Positions 8,247-16,203 of a DNA stretch of 64,000 nt are shown here, in pieces. This DNA comes from Thioalkalivibrio sp. K90mix. Lineage in GTDB: Bacteria > Pseudomonadota > Gammaproteobacteria > Ectothiorhodospirales > Ectothiorhodospiraceae. A program made the translations under genes and the position numbers. Below the pieces are notes generated by a model. That model worked only from the letters and a program-made list of their open reading frames with translations, was not told the origin of the DNA and did not search any database. The stretch covers positions 1,915,501-1,979,500 of the forward strand of contig NC_013889.1 of assembly GCF_000025545.1 (NCBI RefSeq). The letters run 5' to 3'. How positions within the stretch are numbered: position 1 is the stretch's first letter; the number at the start of each line of letters is the position of its first letter.

Positions 8247-8729
8247 ATGGCCGAACCGACCACCGACCCCGTAATGGAGGACGCAGCCGCCCTTCTCGGG
8301 GAGCTGGTGGGCCAGACCCGGCGGCGCTTCTGGCTGCATGCCCGCGTGGAACTGCTGGCGGAGTTCCGGGGGCTGGAGCTGGGCTCATACCTGGCGAATA
8401 TCGCCCGCCGCCACCGCCATACCGATATCCGTATTCTGGTCGATGACGATCTGGCGCTGCGCGAGCGCATCCCGGATCTGGTGGAAAGCATCAAGCGCCT
8501 GCCCACCGCCGTGACCGTGCGACGGCTGGATGCCGCCGAGGAAAGCCCCCTCACACTGACCGCGATCGCCGATCACAGTGGGTGGATGCAGCTCACCCAG
8601 GCCGGCGGACAACGCGTTCTTCGCGGAGATGTCGAAGACCGTGCGGGTACCCAACGGTCCGCCCTGGATTTCGAGGCGAACTGGAGTCTCAGCGATGAAG
8701 CGATCGAACTGCGTCGGCTCATGGTCTAG
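8247..8729 (+). CDS. Uncharacterised protein resembling DUF7931
   Basis: A 160-residue cytoplasmic protein with no signal peptide. GGAGG precedes the ATG. The central part (LHARVELLAEF, YLANIARRHRHTDIRILVDDD, IPDLVESIKRLPTAVTVRRL) follows a gammaproteobacterial family in which a phospholipase-D-like half-fold is suspected, but no HKD motif is visible. The 3' end overlaps the next gene by 35 nt, so the two are probably co-expressed. Confidence 0.6.
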   Translation: MAEPTTDPVMEDAAALLGELVGQTRRRFWLHARVELLAEFRGLELGSYLANIARRHRHTDIRILVDDDLALRERIPDLVESIKRLPTAVTVRRLDAAEESPLTLTAIADHSGWMQLTQAGGQRVLRGDVEDRAGTQRSALDFEANWSLSDEAIELRRLMV

Positions 8730-9531
8730 GCGCCGCACCCTGCGCATCCTGGCGGGGTGCCTGCTGTTGGCCGGACCCTCGGCACCCGCCCTGGGGCGCG
8801 ACCCGCAGGCCGAGGTCGCCGTCCTCCCTCTGCAGAATCGCCCGGCCGCCGAGATCCTTCCCGAGCTGCAGGGCTTGTTCGGCGATGCGGCCACACTGCG
8901 GGCCGACGGCTTCCGCCTCCTGGTACGCACCGACGCCCGGACCCTGGAGCAGATCCGCGAGGTCGTGGCCGAACTCGACCACAGCGCCCGGGACTTCATA
9001 CTCTCCGTACGTCGAAGCAGCGAACGCCCGCGCCAGGAAACGGGCACCGGAATCGACATCGAAACCGGCCCGGACGGTACCCAAGCACGTGGCACGGCCC
9101 GCCGTTGGACCACCGCACGCCAAGACGACCAAACGCAGCAGATACGACTGCGCGATGGCACCGACGCGGTCATCCTCGTTGGCGAGACCGAGGCCCACGG
9201 CTTCCGTGTATTCGCCGGTCGTTCCGGCTTCGGCATGGAGCCGGTATTCCGCGACACCGCCCGCGGCTTCCGCGTGCAGCCCCACGCCCAGCCCGACGGT
9301 CGCATCCGCGTGGATATCGTTCAGCTCCACGAACAGCCGCCCGCCACCACCATGGGCCGCGTGGAACGCCAGGCCGTCGAATCGTCCATCACCATTGAGC
9401 CCGGCGCATGGCATGACCTCGCGGGCGTCGGCCGCACCATCGAACTCGACGAACGCGGCATTGCCTCGGCCCGCACCACCCTCGACCGCGACGCACTGTC
9501 CCTGCAGATCCGCGTCGACCCCATCGACTGA
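8695..9531 (+). CDS. Exported protein with a NolW/secretin N-domain-like segment
   Basis: A 278-residue protein with a signal peptide (basic start, then LRILAGCLLLAGPSAPALG). Residues ~40-100 (VAVLPLQNRPAAEILPEL, LRADGFRLLVRTDARTLE, IREVVAELD) match the NolW-like short domain of type II/III secretins. No secretin pore domain follows; the rest is charged and ends in a beta-rich part. Start at 8695 is supported by GGAG upstream and by the signal peptide. It is probably periplasmic. There are no other secretion-system genes nearby, so its partner is unknown. Confidence 0.65.
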   Translation: MKRSNCVGSWSRRRTLRILAGCLLLAGPSAPALGRDPQAEVAVLPLQNRPAAEILPELQGLFGDAATLRADGFRLLVRTDARTLEQIREVVAELDHSARDFILSVRRSSERPRQETGTGIDIETGPDGTQARGTARRWTTARQDDQTQQIRLRDGTDAVILVGETEAHGFRVFAGRSGFGMEPVFRDTARGFRVQPHAQPDGRIRVDIVQLHEQPPATTMGRVERQAVESSITIEPGAWHDLAGVGRTIELDERGIASARTTLDRDALSLQIRVDPID

Positions 9532-9606
9532 CCACCCTCCGATGGCCTCAGGGCCCAGGTGCCGCATGGATTCCGCGTGTTATCCCACGTTCCTAATGAT
9601 AGTCAT

Positions 9607-9634
9607 CCCGGAAACCGCGGAGCGGTTATCCGGG
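9607..9634. repeat. REP-like palindrome
   Basis: CCCGGAAACCGC and GCGGTTATCCGGG form an imperfect hairpin in the 417-nt non-coding stretch between the exported protein and the RAYT/IS region. It may act as the transcription end of the upstream gene or as a REP substrate of the nearby RAYT. Confidence 0.55.
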
Positions 9635-9662
9635 TCTCCCCCTTGGCGCATAACACACCACT

Positions 9663-9750
9663 CTGCCAGCCCCCATGTCGTGGCTCCCGGCGCTGCGAAA
9701 CCCGTACCAACCCGAGAACGCCAGACACAAAAAGGCCCCTAACGGGGCCG
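9663..9750. repeat. Left copy of an 88-bp direct repeat flanking the RAYT array
   Basis: This 88-nt block recurs at 13895-13982 with only a handful of mismatches. Both contain the stretch AACCCGTACCAACCCGAGAA and end in a hairpin (GGCCCCTAACGGGGCC here, at 9734-9749) with an adjoining A-run that would be a U-run on the minus strand, i.e. an intrinsic terminator. The two copies enclose everything RAYT-related. Confidence 0.8.
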
Positions 9751-9769
9751 GGCGGGGGCTTGGGGGTCC

Positions 9770-9880
9770 GGGGCTTGGGGGTCAGACCTTGCCTTTTGCT
9801 CTCTGGCGCGAACCACGGCAACACGGGTGGCATCGCACACCACTTTAAGGTGTACTCCCTCGTCAGGCATACATGACTGC
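9770..9880 (+). repeat. RAYT upstream unit U1
   Basis: First of six ~109-nt units that begin GGGGCTTGGGGGTCAGACC, contain CGCGAACCACGGCAACACGG and the small hairpin ACACC-ACTTTAA-GGTGT, and end CATACATGAC. Units occur in pairs joined by TGC. Confidence 0.85.
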
Positions 9881-9910
9881 GGGGGCTTGGGGGTCAGACC
9901 TTGCCTTTTG

Positions 9911-11324
9911 GAGTTATGGTCAAGTCTGGTGTATGAGCGATGGCGGGTTCAGGCGGCGCTCCGGTCGGTGATGGAGGATGCCTCGTCGTTGGTCGGTTCG
10001 GTCTGCTCGATGCCGTCGATGAACTTGACCCCGCGCTCGAGCTTGTCGAGCCATTCGTAACCCCGGAGCCGACGCCAGCGCTTCTGCGTGCTCTGACCGA
10101 GCTTGAACGTCAGGCTCAAGACGGTGTTGCGGGTCACGCAGCCCCGGGTCTTGTCGGTGCGCAGCCGCACGGTGGCGAAGGTCGATTCGATCGGATTGGT
10201 GGTCCGGATCGACTGCCAGTGCGCGGCTGGGAAGTCGTAGAACGCGAGCAGGTCTTCCCGGTCCTTGGCCAGCGTCTCGGCGGCTTTCGGGTACTTGTCG
10301 CCGTAGGCGGTCAGGAAGGCGTCGAAGGCCTGTTCGGCGTCGGCGCGGGTCTCGGCCATCCAGATCGCCTGCAAGGCGGACTTGGCCTTGGGCTGACTGC
10401 GCTTGGGCAGCCGGTTCAGCACATTGGCGGTCTTGTGGACCCAGCAGCGCTGGCGGCGGGTGTCCGGGTAGACCCGGGCCAGGGCCTTCCAGAAGCCCAG
10501 CGCGCCATCGCCGATGGCGAGCTTCGGGCCGTTCGCGAGGCCCTGATGATCCCGCAGGCGCACCAGCAGTTCGTACCAGCTCTGCTCGGACTCGCGCATC
10601 CCGTCGTCGAGGGCAACAAACTCCTTGGTCCCGTCGGGCAGGACCCCGATGATGACCAGCACACAGGCGCGTTCGTCGTCCTCCCCGCGCAGGTTGAAGT
10701 GGATACCGTCCGCCCACCAGTAGCTGTAGCGGTAGGCGCGGAGATCACGCTCGCGCCATTCGGCGTGCTCGGTCAGCCACTGCTGCTTGAGGCGGCCCAG
10801 TGTCGAGGCCGACAGCCCCTGGGCCTGCTCGCCCAGCAGCGCGCTCAGCGCCTCCTGGAAGTCGCCCGAGGACACCCCCTTGAGATAGAGCCAGGGCAGC
10901 AGCTCCTCGACCGAGCGCGCCCGGCGCAGATACGGGGGCAGCAGGCTCGACGTGAAGTGCCGGCCACCGCCGGACCGATCCCGGGTCTTCGGCACCTGCA
11001 CCGGTACATCGCCGATGCCGGTCTGAACCCGGCGCTGGGGCTGATAGCCATTGCGTACGACCGCCCGGCGACCGTCCGGCATGCGATCCTCCGCGTAGGT
11101 CTCCATGAACGTCCGCAACTCTGCCTCCACCGCTTGCTGGATCAGATCCCGCGCCCCGCGGCGCAGCAGATCGGTCAACGGGTCCTCTGGTCCGTTCGGG
11201 TTCTCTGTCGTATCGTGAGCCATGTTGGCGTATCTCCTCTGGCTGGCTGGTTGGTCGCACTTCCATTCCAGCCGGATACGCCGCCTTCCTCAATCCCCCC
11301 GTACACCACTTTTGACAGTAACTC
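9911..11324 (-). mobile_element. IS256-family insertion sequence (1414 bp)
   Basis: The ends are imperfect inverted repeats of ~26 bp: the left starts GAGTTATGGTCAAGTCTGG and the right, read inward, starts GAGTTACTGTCAAAAGTGG. Direct 9-bp flanks TGCCTTTTG are intact, which argues for recent insertion. The single transposase gene fills most of it. Confidence 0.9.
9949..11223 (-). CDS. IS256-family (Mutator-type) transposase
   Basis: A 424-residue DDE transposase. The first catalytic Asp is in WWADGIHFN, the second in LAIGDGALGFW, and the Glu in TNPIESTFATV; the family C-W-x-H motif is in RCWVHKTANVL. The length is typical and no frameshift is seen, so the element looks active. Confidence 0.95.
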   Translation of the reverse strand: MAHDTTENPNGPEDPLTDLLRRGARDLIQQAVEAELRTFMETYAEDRMPDGRRAVVRNGYQPQRRVQTGIGDVPVQVPKTRDRSGGGRHFTSSLLPPYLRRARSVEELLPWLYLKGVSSGDFQEALSALLGEQAQGLSASTLGRLKQQWLTEHAEWRERDLRAYRYSYWWADGIHFNLRGEDDERACVLVIIGVLPDGTKEFVALDDGMRESEQSWYELLVRLRDHQGLANGPKLAIGDGALGFWKALARVYPDTRRQRCWVHKTANVLNRLPKRSQPKAKSALQAIWMAETRADAEQAFDAFLTAYGDKYPKAAETLAKDREDLLAFYDFPAAHWQSIRTTNPIESTFATVRLRTDKTRGCVTRNTVLSLTFKLGQSTQKRWRRLRGYEWLDKLERGVKFIDGIEQTEPTNDEASSITDRSAA

Positions 11325-11424
11325 TGCCTTTTGCTCTCTGGCGCGAACCACGGCAACACGGGTGGCATCGCACACCACTTTAAGGTGTACTCCCTCGTCA
11401 GGCATACATGACGGAGGGACAAGG

Positions 11425-11752
11425 ATGGTCCGACCCCTACGCCTGGAGTACCCGTGGGCGCTCTATCACGTCACCGCACGCGGCGACCGACGCGGATGGA
11501 TCTACCAAGATTCGGTCGATCATCAGCGATTTCTCGACACCCTGGCTCAAGCCGTACAACGGTATAACTGGGTACTGTCAGCGTACTGCCTGATGGGAAA
11601 TCATTATCACCTGCTCGTTGAAACGCCGGACGCGAACCTCTCCCGCGGTATGCAGTGGCTCAATGGCGTCTACACACAGCGGTTCAACCGCAGGCATCGA
11701 CGAGTGGGGCACGTTCTCCAGGGCCGATACAAGGCGATTCTGGTGGAACGCG
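11425..11752 (+). pseudogene. 5' fragment 1 of the RAYT gene
   Basis: This stretch appears identical to the first 328 nt of the complete gene at 12484, including GGAGG before the ATG. It breaks off after GGTGGAACGCG and runs via TCATTGGG into the next upstream unit. The reading frame continues through the repeat to a stop at 11841 (138 codons). The fragment keeps the HUH motif (NHYHLL) but lacks the catalytic tyrosine region. Confidence 0.85.
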
Positions 11753-11761
11753 TCATTGGGC

Positions 11762-11985
11762 GGGGGCTTGGGGGTCAGACCTTGCCTTTTGCTCTCTGGC
11801 GCGAACCACGGCAACACGGGTGGCATCGCACACCACTTTAAGGTGTACTCCCTCGTCAGGCATACATGACTGCGGGGGCTTGGGGGTCAGACCTTGCCTT
11901 TTGCTCTCTGGCGCGAACCACGGCAACACGGGTGGCATCGCACACCACTTTAAGGTGTACTCCCTCGTCAGGCATACATGACGGA
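11762..11985 (+). repeat. RAYT upstream units U3 and U4
   Basis: Two ~109-nt units in tandem (11762 and 11874, spacing 112) directly upstream of RAYT fragment 2, repeating the arrangement seen before fragment 1. Confidence 0.85.
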
Positions 11986-11994
11986 GGGACAAGG

Positions 11995-12252
11995 ATGGTC
12001 CGACCCCTACGCCTGGAGTACCCGTGGGCGCTCTATCACGTCACCGCACGCGGCGACCGACGCGGATGGATCTACCAAGATTCGGTCGATCATCAGCGAT
12101 TTCTCGACACCCTGGCTCAAGCCGTACAACGGTATAACTGGGTACTGTCAGCGTACTGCCTGATGGGAAATCATTATCACCTGCTCGTTGAAACGCCGGA
12201 CGCGAACCTCTCCCGCGGTATGCAGTGGCTCAATGGCGTCTACACACAGCGG
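11995..12252 (+). pseudogene. 5' fragment 2 of the RAYT gene
   Basis: This matches the first 258 nt of the complete gene, then jumps at ACACACAGCGG into the next upstream unit. The frame continues to 12330 (112 codons) with a repeat-encoded tail. It is shorter than fragment 1, so the two truncations were separate events. The HUH motif is retained and the tyrosine is lost. Confidence 0.85.
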
Positions 12253-12474
12253 GGGCTTGGGGGTCAGACCTTGCCTTTTGCTCTCTGGCGCGAACCACGG
12301 CAACACGGGTGGCATCGCACACCACTTTAAGGTGTACTCCCTCGTCAGGCATACATGACTGCGGGGGCTTGGGGGTCAGACCTTGCCTTTTGCTCTCTGG
12401 CGCGAACCACGGCAACACGGGTGGCATCGCACACCACTTTAAGGTGTACTCCCTCGTCAGGCATACATGACGGA
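12251..12474 (+). repeat. RAYT upstream units U5 and U6
   Basis: The third pair of units (12251 and 12363, spacing 112), directly upstream of the complete RAYT gene. Confidence 0.85.
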
Positions 12475-12483
12475 GGGACAAGG

Positions 12484-13317
12484 ATGGTCCGACCCCTACG
12501 CCTGGAGTACCCGTGGGCGCTCTATCACGTCACCGCACGCGGCGACCGACGCGGATGGATCTACCAAGATTCGGTCGATCATCAGCGATTTCTCGACACC
12601 CTGGCTCAAGCCGTACAACGGTATAACTGGGTACTGTCAGCGTACTGCCTGATGGGAAATCATTATCACCTGCTCGTTGAAACGCCGGACGCGAACCTCT
12701 CCCGCGGTATGCAGTGGCTCAATGGCGTCTACACACAGCGGTTCAACCGCAGGCATCGACGAGTGGGGCACGTTCTCCAGGGCCGATACAAGGCGATTCT
12801 GGTGGAACGCGAGTCCTACCTGCTCGAACTCGCGCGTTATATCGTACTTAACCCGGTCCGTGCCCATCTGGTCGCACGTCCTTCGGACTGGAAATGGAGC
12901 AGTTACACTGCCACCGCCGGGCAGGCCAGCGCACCCACGTGGTTGACGACGGATCGCGTACTCGACGAATTCGGACCAGAACCTTCAGCCGCCTATCAGC
13001 AATTTGTCGCCGAGGGCATCGGGAAAGAATCCCCATGGGGCCAACTGCACGCACAGTTATATCTCGGCTCCGAGGATTTTATCGAACGTCAGCTATCCCA
13101 TCGCCAAGGCGAACCAGAAATTGAACATCCAAAAGCACAGCAACGCCCCACACCACCGCCACTCGACCAACTAACAGCACGCTATCCACGCAACGAAGCC
13201 ATCCAGCACGCCTACGCCAGCGGTGGCTACACCCTCAAAACCATCGGTGACTACTTCGGGCTCCACCCGTCCCGCATCAGCCGCATCGCCGCAGGAAAGG
13301 CAAAAGGCAAGGTCTGA
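12484..13317 (+). CDS. REP-associated tyrosine transposase (RAYT, TnpA_REP)
   Basis: A 277-residue HUH endonuclease-like protein. The HUH motif is in GNHYHLLVETP and the catalytic tyrosine is expected in LARYIVLNPVRAH; LYHVTARG and the KWSSY region also fit the family. The C-terminal ~40 residues (TLKTIGDYFGLHPSRISRI) form a helix-turn-helix. RAYTs cut single-stranded REP DNA and are thought to spread REP/BIME sequences. GGAGG lies 7 nt upstream of the ATG. The stop codon and last codons lie inside AAGGCAAGGTCTGACCCC, the inverted complement of the left end of the upstream units. Confidence 0.92.
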   Translation: MVRPLRLEYPWALYHVTARGDRRGWIYQDSVDHQRFLDTLAQAVQRYNWVLSAYCLMGNHYHLLVETPDANLSRGMQWLNGVYTQRFNRRHRRVGHVLQGRYKAILVERESYLLELARYIVLNPVRAHLVARPSDWKWSSYTATAGQASAPTWLTTDRVLDEFGPEPSAAYQQFVAEGIGKESPWGQLHAQLYLGSEDFIERQLSHRQGEPEIEHPKAQQRPTPPPLDQLTARYPRNEAIQHAYASGGYTLKTIGDYFGLHPSRISRIAAGKAKGKV

Positions 13318-13894
13318 CCCCGGCGACCGTATACGCCAGCGGTGGCTACACCCTCAAAACCATCGGTGACTACTTCGGGCTCCACCCGTCCCGCATCAGC
13401 CGCATCGCCGCAGGAAAGGCAAAAGGCAAGGTCTGACCCCGGCGACCGAAAGGCAAGGTCTGACCCCGGCGACCGCGCGATCGGTGACTACTTCGGGCTC
13501 CACCCGTCCCGCATCAGCCGCATCGCCGCAGGAAAGGCAAAAGGCAAGGTCTGACCCCGGCGACCGATCGGTGACTACTTCGGGCTCCACCCGTCCCGCA
13601 TCAGCCGCATCGCCGCAGGAAAGGCAAAAGGCAAGGTCTGACCCCGGCGACCGCGCGATCGGTGACTACTTCGGGCTCCACCCGTCCCGCATCAGCCGCA
13701 TCGCCGCAGGAAAGGCAAAAGGCAAGGTCTGACCCCGGCGACCGCGCGTCCCGCATCCGCCGCATCGCCGCAGGAAAGGCAAAAGGCAAGGTCTGACCCC
13801 GGCGACCGCGAGGTCTGACCCCGGCGACCGCGCGTCCCGCATCCGCCGCATCGCCGCAGGAAAGGCAAAAGGCAAGGTCTGACCCCGGCGACCG
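13213..13894 (+). repeat. Minisatellite made of copies of the RAYT 3' end
   Basis: The last ~119 nt of the RAYT gene is repeated at 13332-13448, then in shortened forms at 13449, 13476, 13567, 13654, 13745, 13809 and 13831, each ending GGTCTGACCCCGGCGACCG. Several units re-encode the HTH peptide YFGLHPSRISRIAAGKAKGK and its stop. The shorter units are truncated at the left, never at the right. It fills most of the 753-nt gap between RAYT and porin. Confidence 0.9.
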
Positions 13895-13982
13895 CTGTCA
13901 GCCCCCACGTCGTGGCTCCCCGCGCTGCGAAACCCGTACCAACCCGAGAACGCCAGACACAAAAAAGCCCCGAACGGGGCCG
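13895..13982. repeat. Right copy of the 88-bp direct repeat
   Basis: Matches 9663-9750. It contains the hairpin GCCCCGAACGGGGC (13967-13980) with a six-base A-run at 13961-13966, a minus-strand intrinsic terminator. Confidence 0.8.
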
Positions 13983-13994
13983 AAGGTCGTGCAT

Positions 13995-14021
13995 AAAAAA
14001 CGGGGCCCCTGGGGGCCCCGT
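13995..14021 (-). terminator. Intrinsic terminator of the porin gene
   Basis: The perfect palindrome ACGGGGCCCCTGGGGGCCCC plus GT (14000-14021) is followed on the minus strand by TTTTTTA. It is placed 50 nt downstream of the porin stop. Confidence 0.85.
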
Positions 14022-14070
14022 AAAACAAGCTAGTGCTTGTTGTTATACCGCTTGTAAGCAGTGCTCGGGC

Positions 14071-15135
14071 TTAGAAGGACACCCGCAGACCGCCGCCAAC
14101 ACCCGTGAAGGAGTTGCCGTCCGCGATCGTGGCCGCACGGCTGACATAGGTCGGAGCGTCATCGTCGTAATCGGCGTAGGACACACCGGCAAACGCCATC
14201 ACGCGGTTGCTGAAGTTGTGCTTCACGGCAATCGCGGCGTAGTCGACGTTACCGGCGTCGTCATTGCGAGTGTGACCGAGGTTCAGCACGAAGTCGTTAC
14301 GACCCATCGTGTAGGTACCCGACAGGAAGTAGGTGTTACCATCACCGGTAGTCTCACCCGCTTCATCCTTCCACTTGAAGTCGGTCGCTTCACCAACCAG
14401 GCGGAACGGACCGGCACGCCAGTCGGCGCCGATCTTGTAAGCGCGGAAGTCACCGCCGTCGAGGGCGCCACTCTGCCCGCTGTAGTCATCCGCCCAGTTA
14501 CCGGCGACATAAAGTTCGACGGGATTGAGATCGAAGTTCAGGCGACCGGCATAGGCGGTGTTGCTGTCGTCCGCGTTATCAACAAACGCGGCAACGTTCA
14601 TGCTCATGATGCCGAAGCTGTTGCTGTACTGGATACCACGGTCCAGGTAGTTACCTTCACCCAGACCACCGAGCTGCTGCGGGTCCATGCGCCCACCGTT
14701 GGTACGGGCCTGCATGAAGGTACCGTTCAGCGGGTCCTTGCCAGCGGTGACGAACGGGGAAGCCATGCGACCGGCGATCACGCGGCCGAAGTTGCCGTCC
14801 AGACCGACGTAGATGTCACGGGCACCGGAGTTGAACCCGGCATCTCCGCCGCTGGTATTAAAATCCTGCTCGAACTTGGCAATGGCGGACAGGCCGTTAC
14901 CCAGGTCATGATCGACCATGACGCCGAGGCGGTTGGCGCTAGCGCCGTCGACCGGGTTACCAGCACCACCGGCGTCATGCACGCGGAAGCCGCTGTCGAA
15001 GTCGGACGGGCCACCGCTGTGGTGGACGATCTGCGTCTGCAGCTGACCGAACAGGGTGACGGAGGAGTCCGCGGCGGCGAAGGCCGGGACCGCGAAGGCG
15101 CCGGCAACGGCGACTGCGAGAATCTGTTTTTTCAT
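14071..15135 (-). CDS. General (Gram-negative) porin
   Basis: A 354-residue outer-membrane beta-barrel with signal peptide MKKQILAVAVAGAFAVPAFA. SSVTLFGQLQTQIV starts the barrel, FEQDFNTSGG and RDIYVGLDGNFGRVIAGRM are typical of the GBP porin family, and the last residue is Phe (GGGLRVSF), the outer-membrane insertion signal. It is acidic, as expected for a halophile or alkaliphile. Its own promoter (15213-15241) and terminator make it a single-gene unit. Confidence 0.92.
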   Translation of the reverse strand: MKKQILAVAVAGAFAVPAFAAADSSVTLFGQLQTQIVHHSGGPSDFDSGFRVHDAGGAGNPVDGASANRLGVMVDHDLGNGLSAIAKFEQDFNTSGGDAGFNSGARDIYVGLDGNFGRVIAGRMASPFVTAGKDPLNGTFMQARTNGGRMDPQQLGGLGEGNYLDRGIQYSNSFGIMSMNVAAFVDNADDSNTAYAGRLNFDLNPVELYVAGNWADDYSGQSGALDGGDFRAYKIGADWRAGPFRLVGEATDFKWKDEAGETTGDGNTYFLSGTYTMGRNDFVLNLGHTRNDDAGNVDYAAIAVKHNFSNRVMAFAGVSYADYDDDAPTYVSRAATIADGNSFTGVGGGLRVSF

Positions 15136-15212
15136 GTTGCGTATCTCCCAGGAGAGGTGTTTGGTTCATTTCTACGCCTGCATCCACGGTCGATGCCGCG
15201 AATGACAGGTGT

Positions 15213-15241
15213 TTTATATACACCACGGTGTCGCATTTCAA
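15213..15241 (-). promoter_or_regulatory. Sigma-70-type promoter of the porin
   Basis: On the minus strand TTGAAA (15236-15241) and TATAAA (15213-15218) are separated by 17 nt, giving an ~80-nt leader to the porin ATG. Beyond it, 15242-15633 has no gene; it holds only the small palindrome GTTGCA-TATG-TGCAAC at 15485-15500. Confidence 0.75.
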
Positions 15242-15633
15242 CCCCTTGTGGCGAAAAAATGTCGATCGCGTTGGAAGTTTGCCCGGTGGTAACCGGGGCA
15301 AACACATGGATACGGGTGGAAGGAAGGACAAAACGGCCTCCCAAGGCACTGAATAAGCAGAAGAATAAGAAGCGATGAGAACGTTGGCGCATTGTGACGG
15401 GAGCCCCGTATCAGCATGGCCTTATGTTGCAAAAAAGTGGACCTTCAGGCGGATATGAGGATGGGATACGGCCTCCAGGAAGCTGTTGCATATGTGCAAC
15501 GAAGGGCTGCGGGGCAGGCGCTCGAGATTCTTTGTTGCGGGAAAGCGACAACTGAGGCGAGAGGGCGAAGGCTGGGGTGATGCGTTTCGGTTGCCTCAAC
15601 GCATGCTACGGCATCCAGGGCGGAAGATGGAGC

Positions 15634-15705
15634 TGTAGGAGGCCAGCCCTCTGGCCGATTGGGAGTAGCCCAATGCCCGATCGGCCAGAGGGCTGGCCTC
15701 CTACA
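15634..15705. repeat. REP hairpin downstream of vapC
   Basis: TGTAGGAGGCCAGCCCTCTG at the left is answered by CAGAGGGCTGGCCTCCTACA at the right, forming a long perfect stem with a 32-nt centre. Related, imperfect members lie at 16660-16806 and 35648-35706. Confidence 0.85.
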
Positions 15706-15767
15706 GGGGGTGTGGCAGCGATTGCGCTAGTCGAGGCCGAAGGCGCGGTGGGCGCTGGCGCCGCTGG

Positions 15768-16203
15768 TCAGGTGCTGCTTGCAAACAAAGCGACTCCGGC
15801 ACGGCGGGCAGCCGCGACCAGGGACTGGTCCAGCGTGGCAAGGGTCGCACTATGCTGCAGCGCCAGAGCAAGATAAGACGCATCGTACGCGGAAAGTCCG
15901 AAACGCCTGGCCAATTGCAGCGTCAGGCCGAAGACTGGATCGACGCCCCCTGGGTCAACAGCCACCATGAGGGCTTGCAGCAGGCCAAGGAAACGCGTCG
16001 TTTCGGCTTCGGTCACCAGGCCCTGGCTTTCCGCACGAGCGACCACGTTGGCGACTTCCAGCAGCCAGACAGACGGCGCGAACAAACGGGTCTCTCCCGA
16101 CTCGATGGAACTCAGGACACTGGCCGCAACCTCCTGGTCGGCGGGAACTACCATCGGACAGCAGCCAGCGCATCACAATGGAGTTGTCGAGCACGAGGTC
16201 CAT
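15768..16203 (-). pseudogene. PIN-domain VapC-type toxin, frameshifted
   Basis: Read with one frame change, this encodes a PIN-domain RNase: LVLDNSIVMRWLLSDGS supplies the first Asp (from the ATG at 16203). The other frame supplies the rest (VWLLEVANVV with the Glu, SAYDASYLALAL and ATLDQSL with Asp residues). The shift falls near 16150, where AGTTCCCGCC has one T more than the expected AGTCCCGCC. Its ATG overlaps the antitoxin stop (TGATG). Either the toxin is dead, or translation restarts at the ATG at 16154. Confidence 0.8.

Larger units (their letters stand above)
9881..11412 (+). repeat. RAYT upstream unit U2, split by an IS256-family insertion
   Basis: The unit begins at 9881, is interrupted after 9910 and resumes at 11325-11412. 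The bases TGCCTTTTG are present on both sides of the insertion (9902-9910 and 11325-11333), a 9-bp target duplication. Removing the insert restores a normal unit. Confidence 0.85.

Noticed and set aside
13331-13894. Regularly repeated units that might be a CRISPR array
   Set aside because: The units have no unique spacers; they are direct copies of the RAYT 3' end with variable left truncation, and there are no cas genes.
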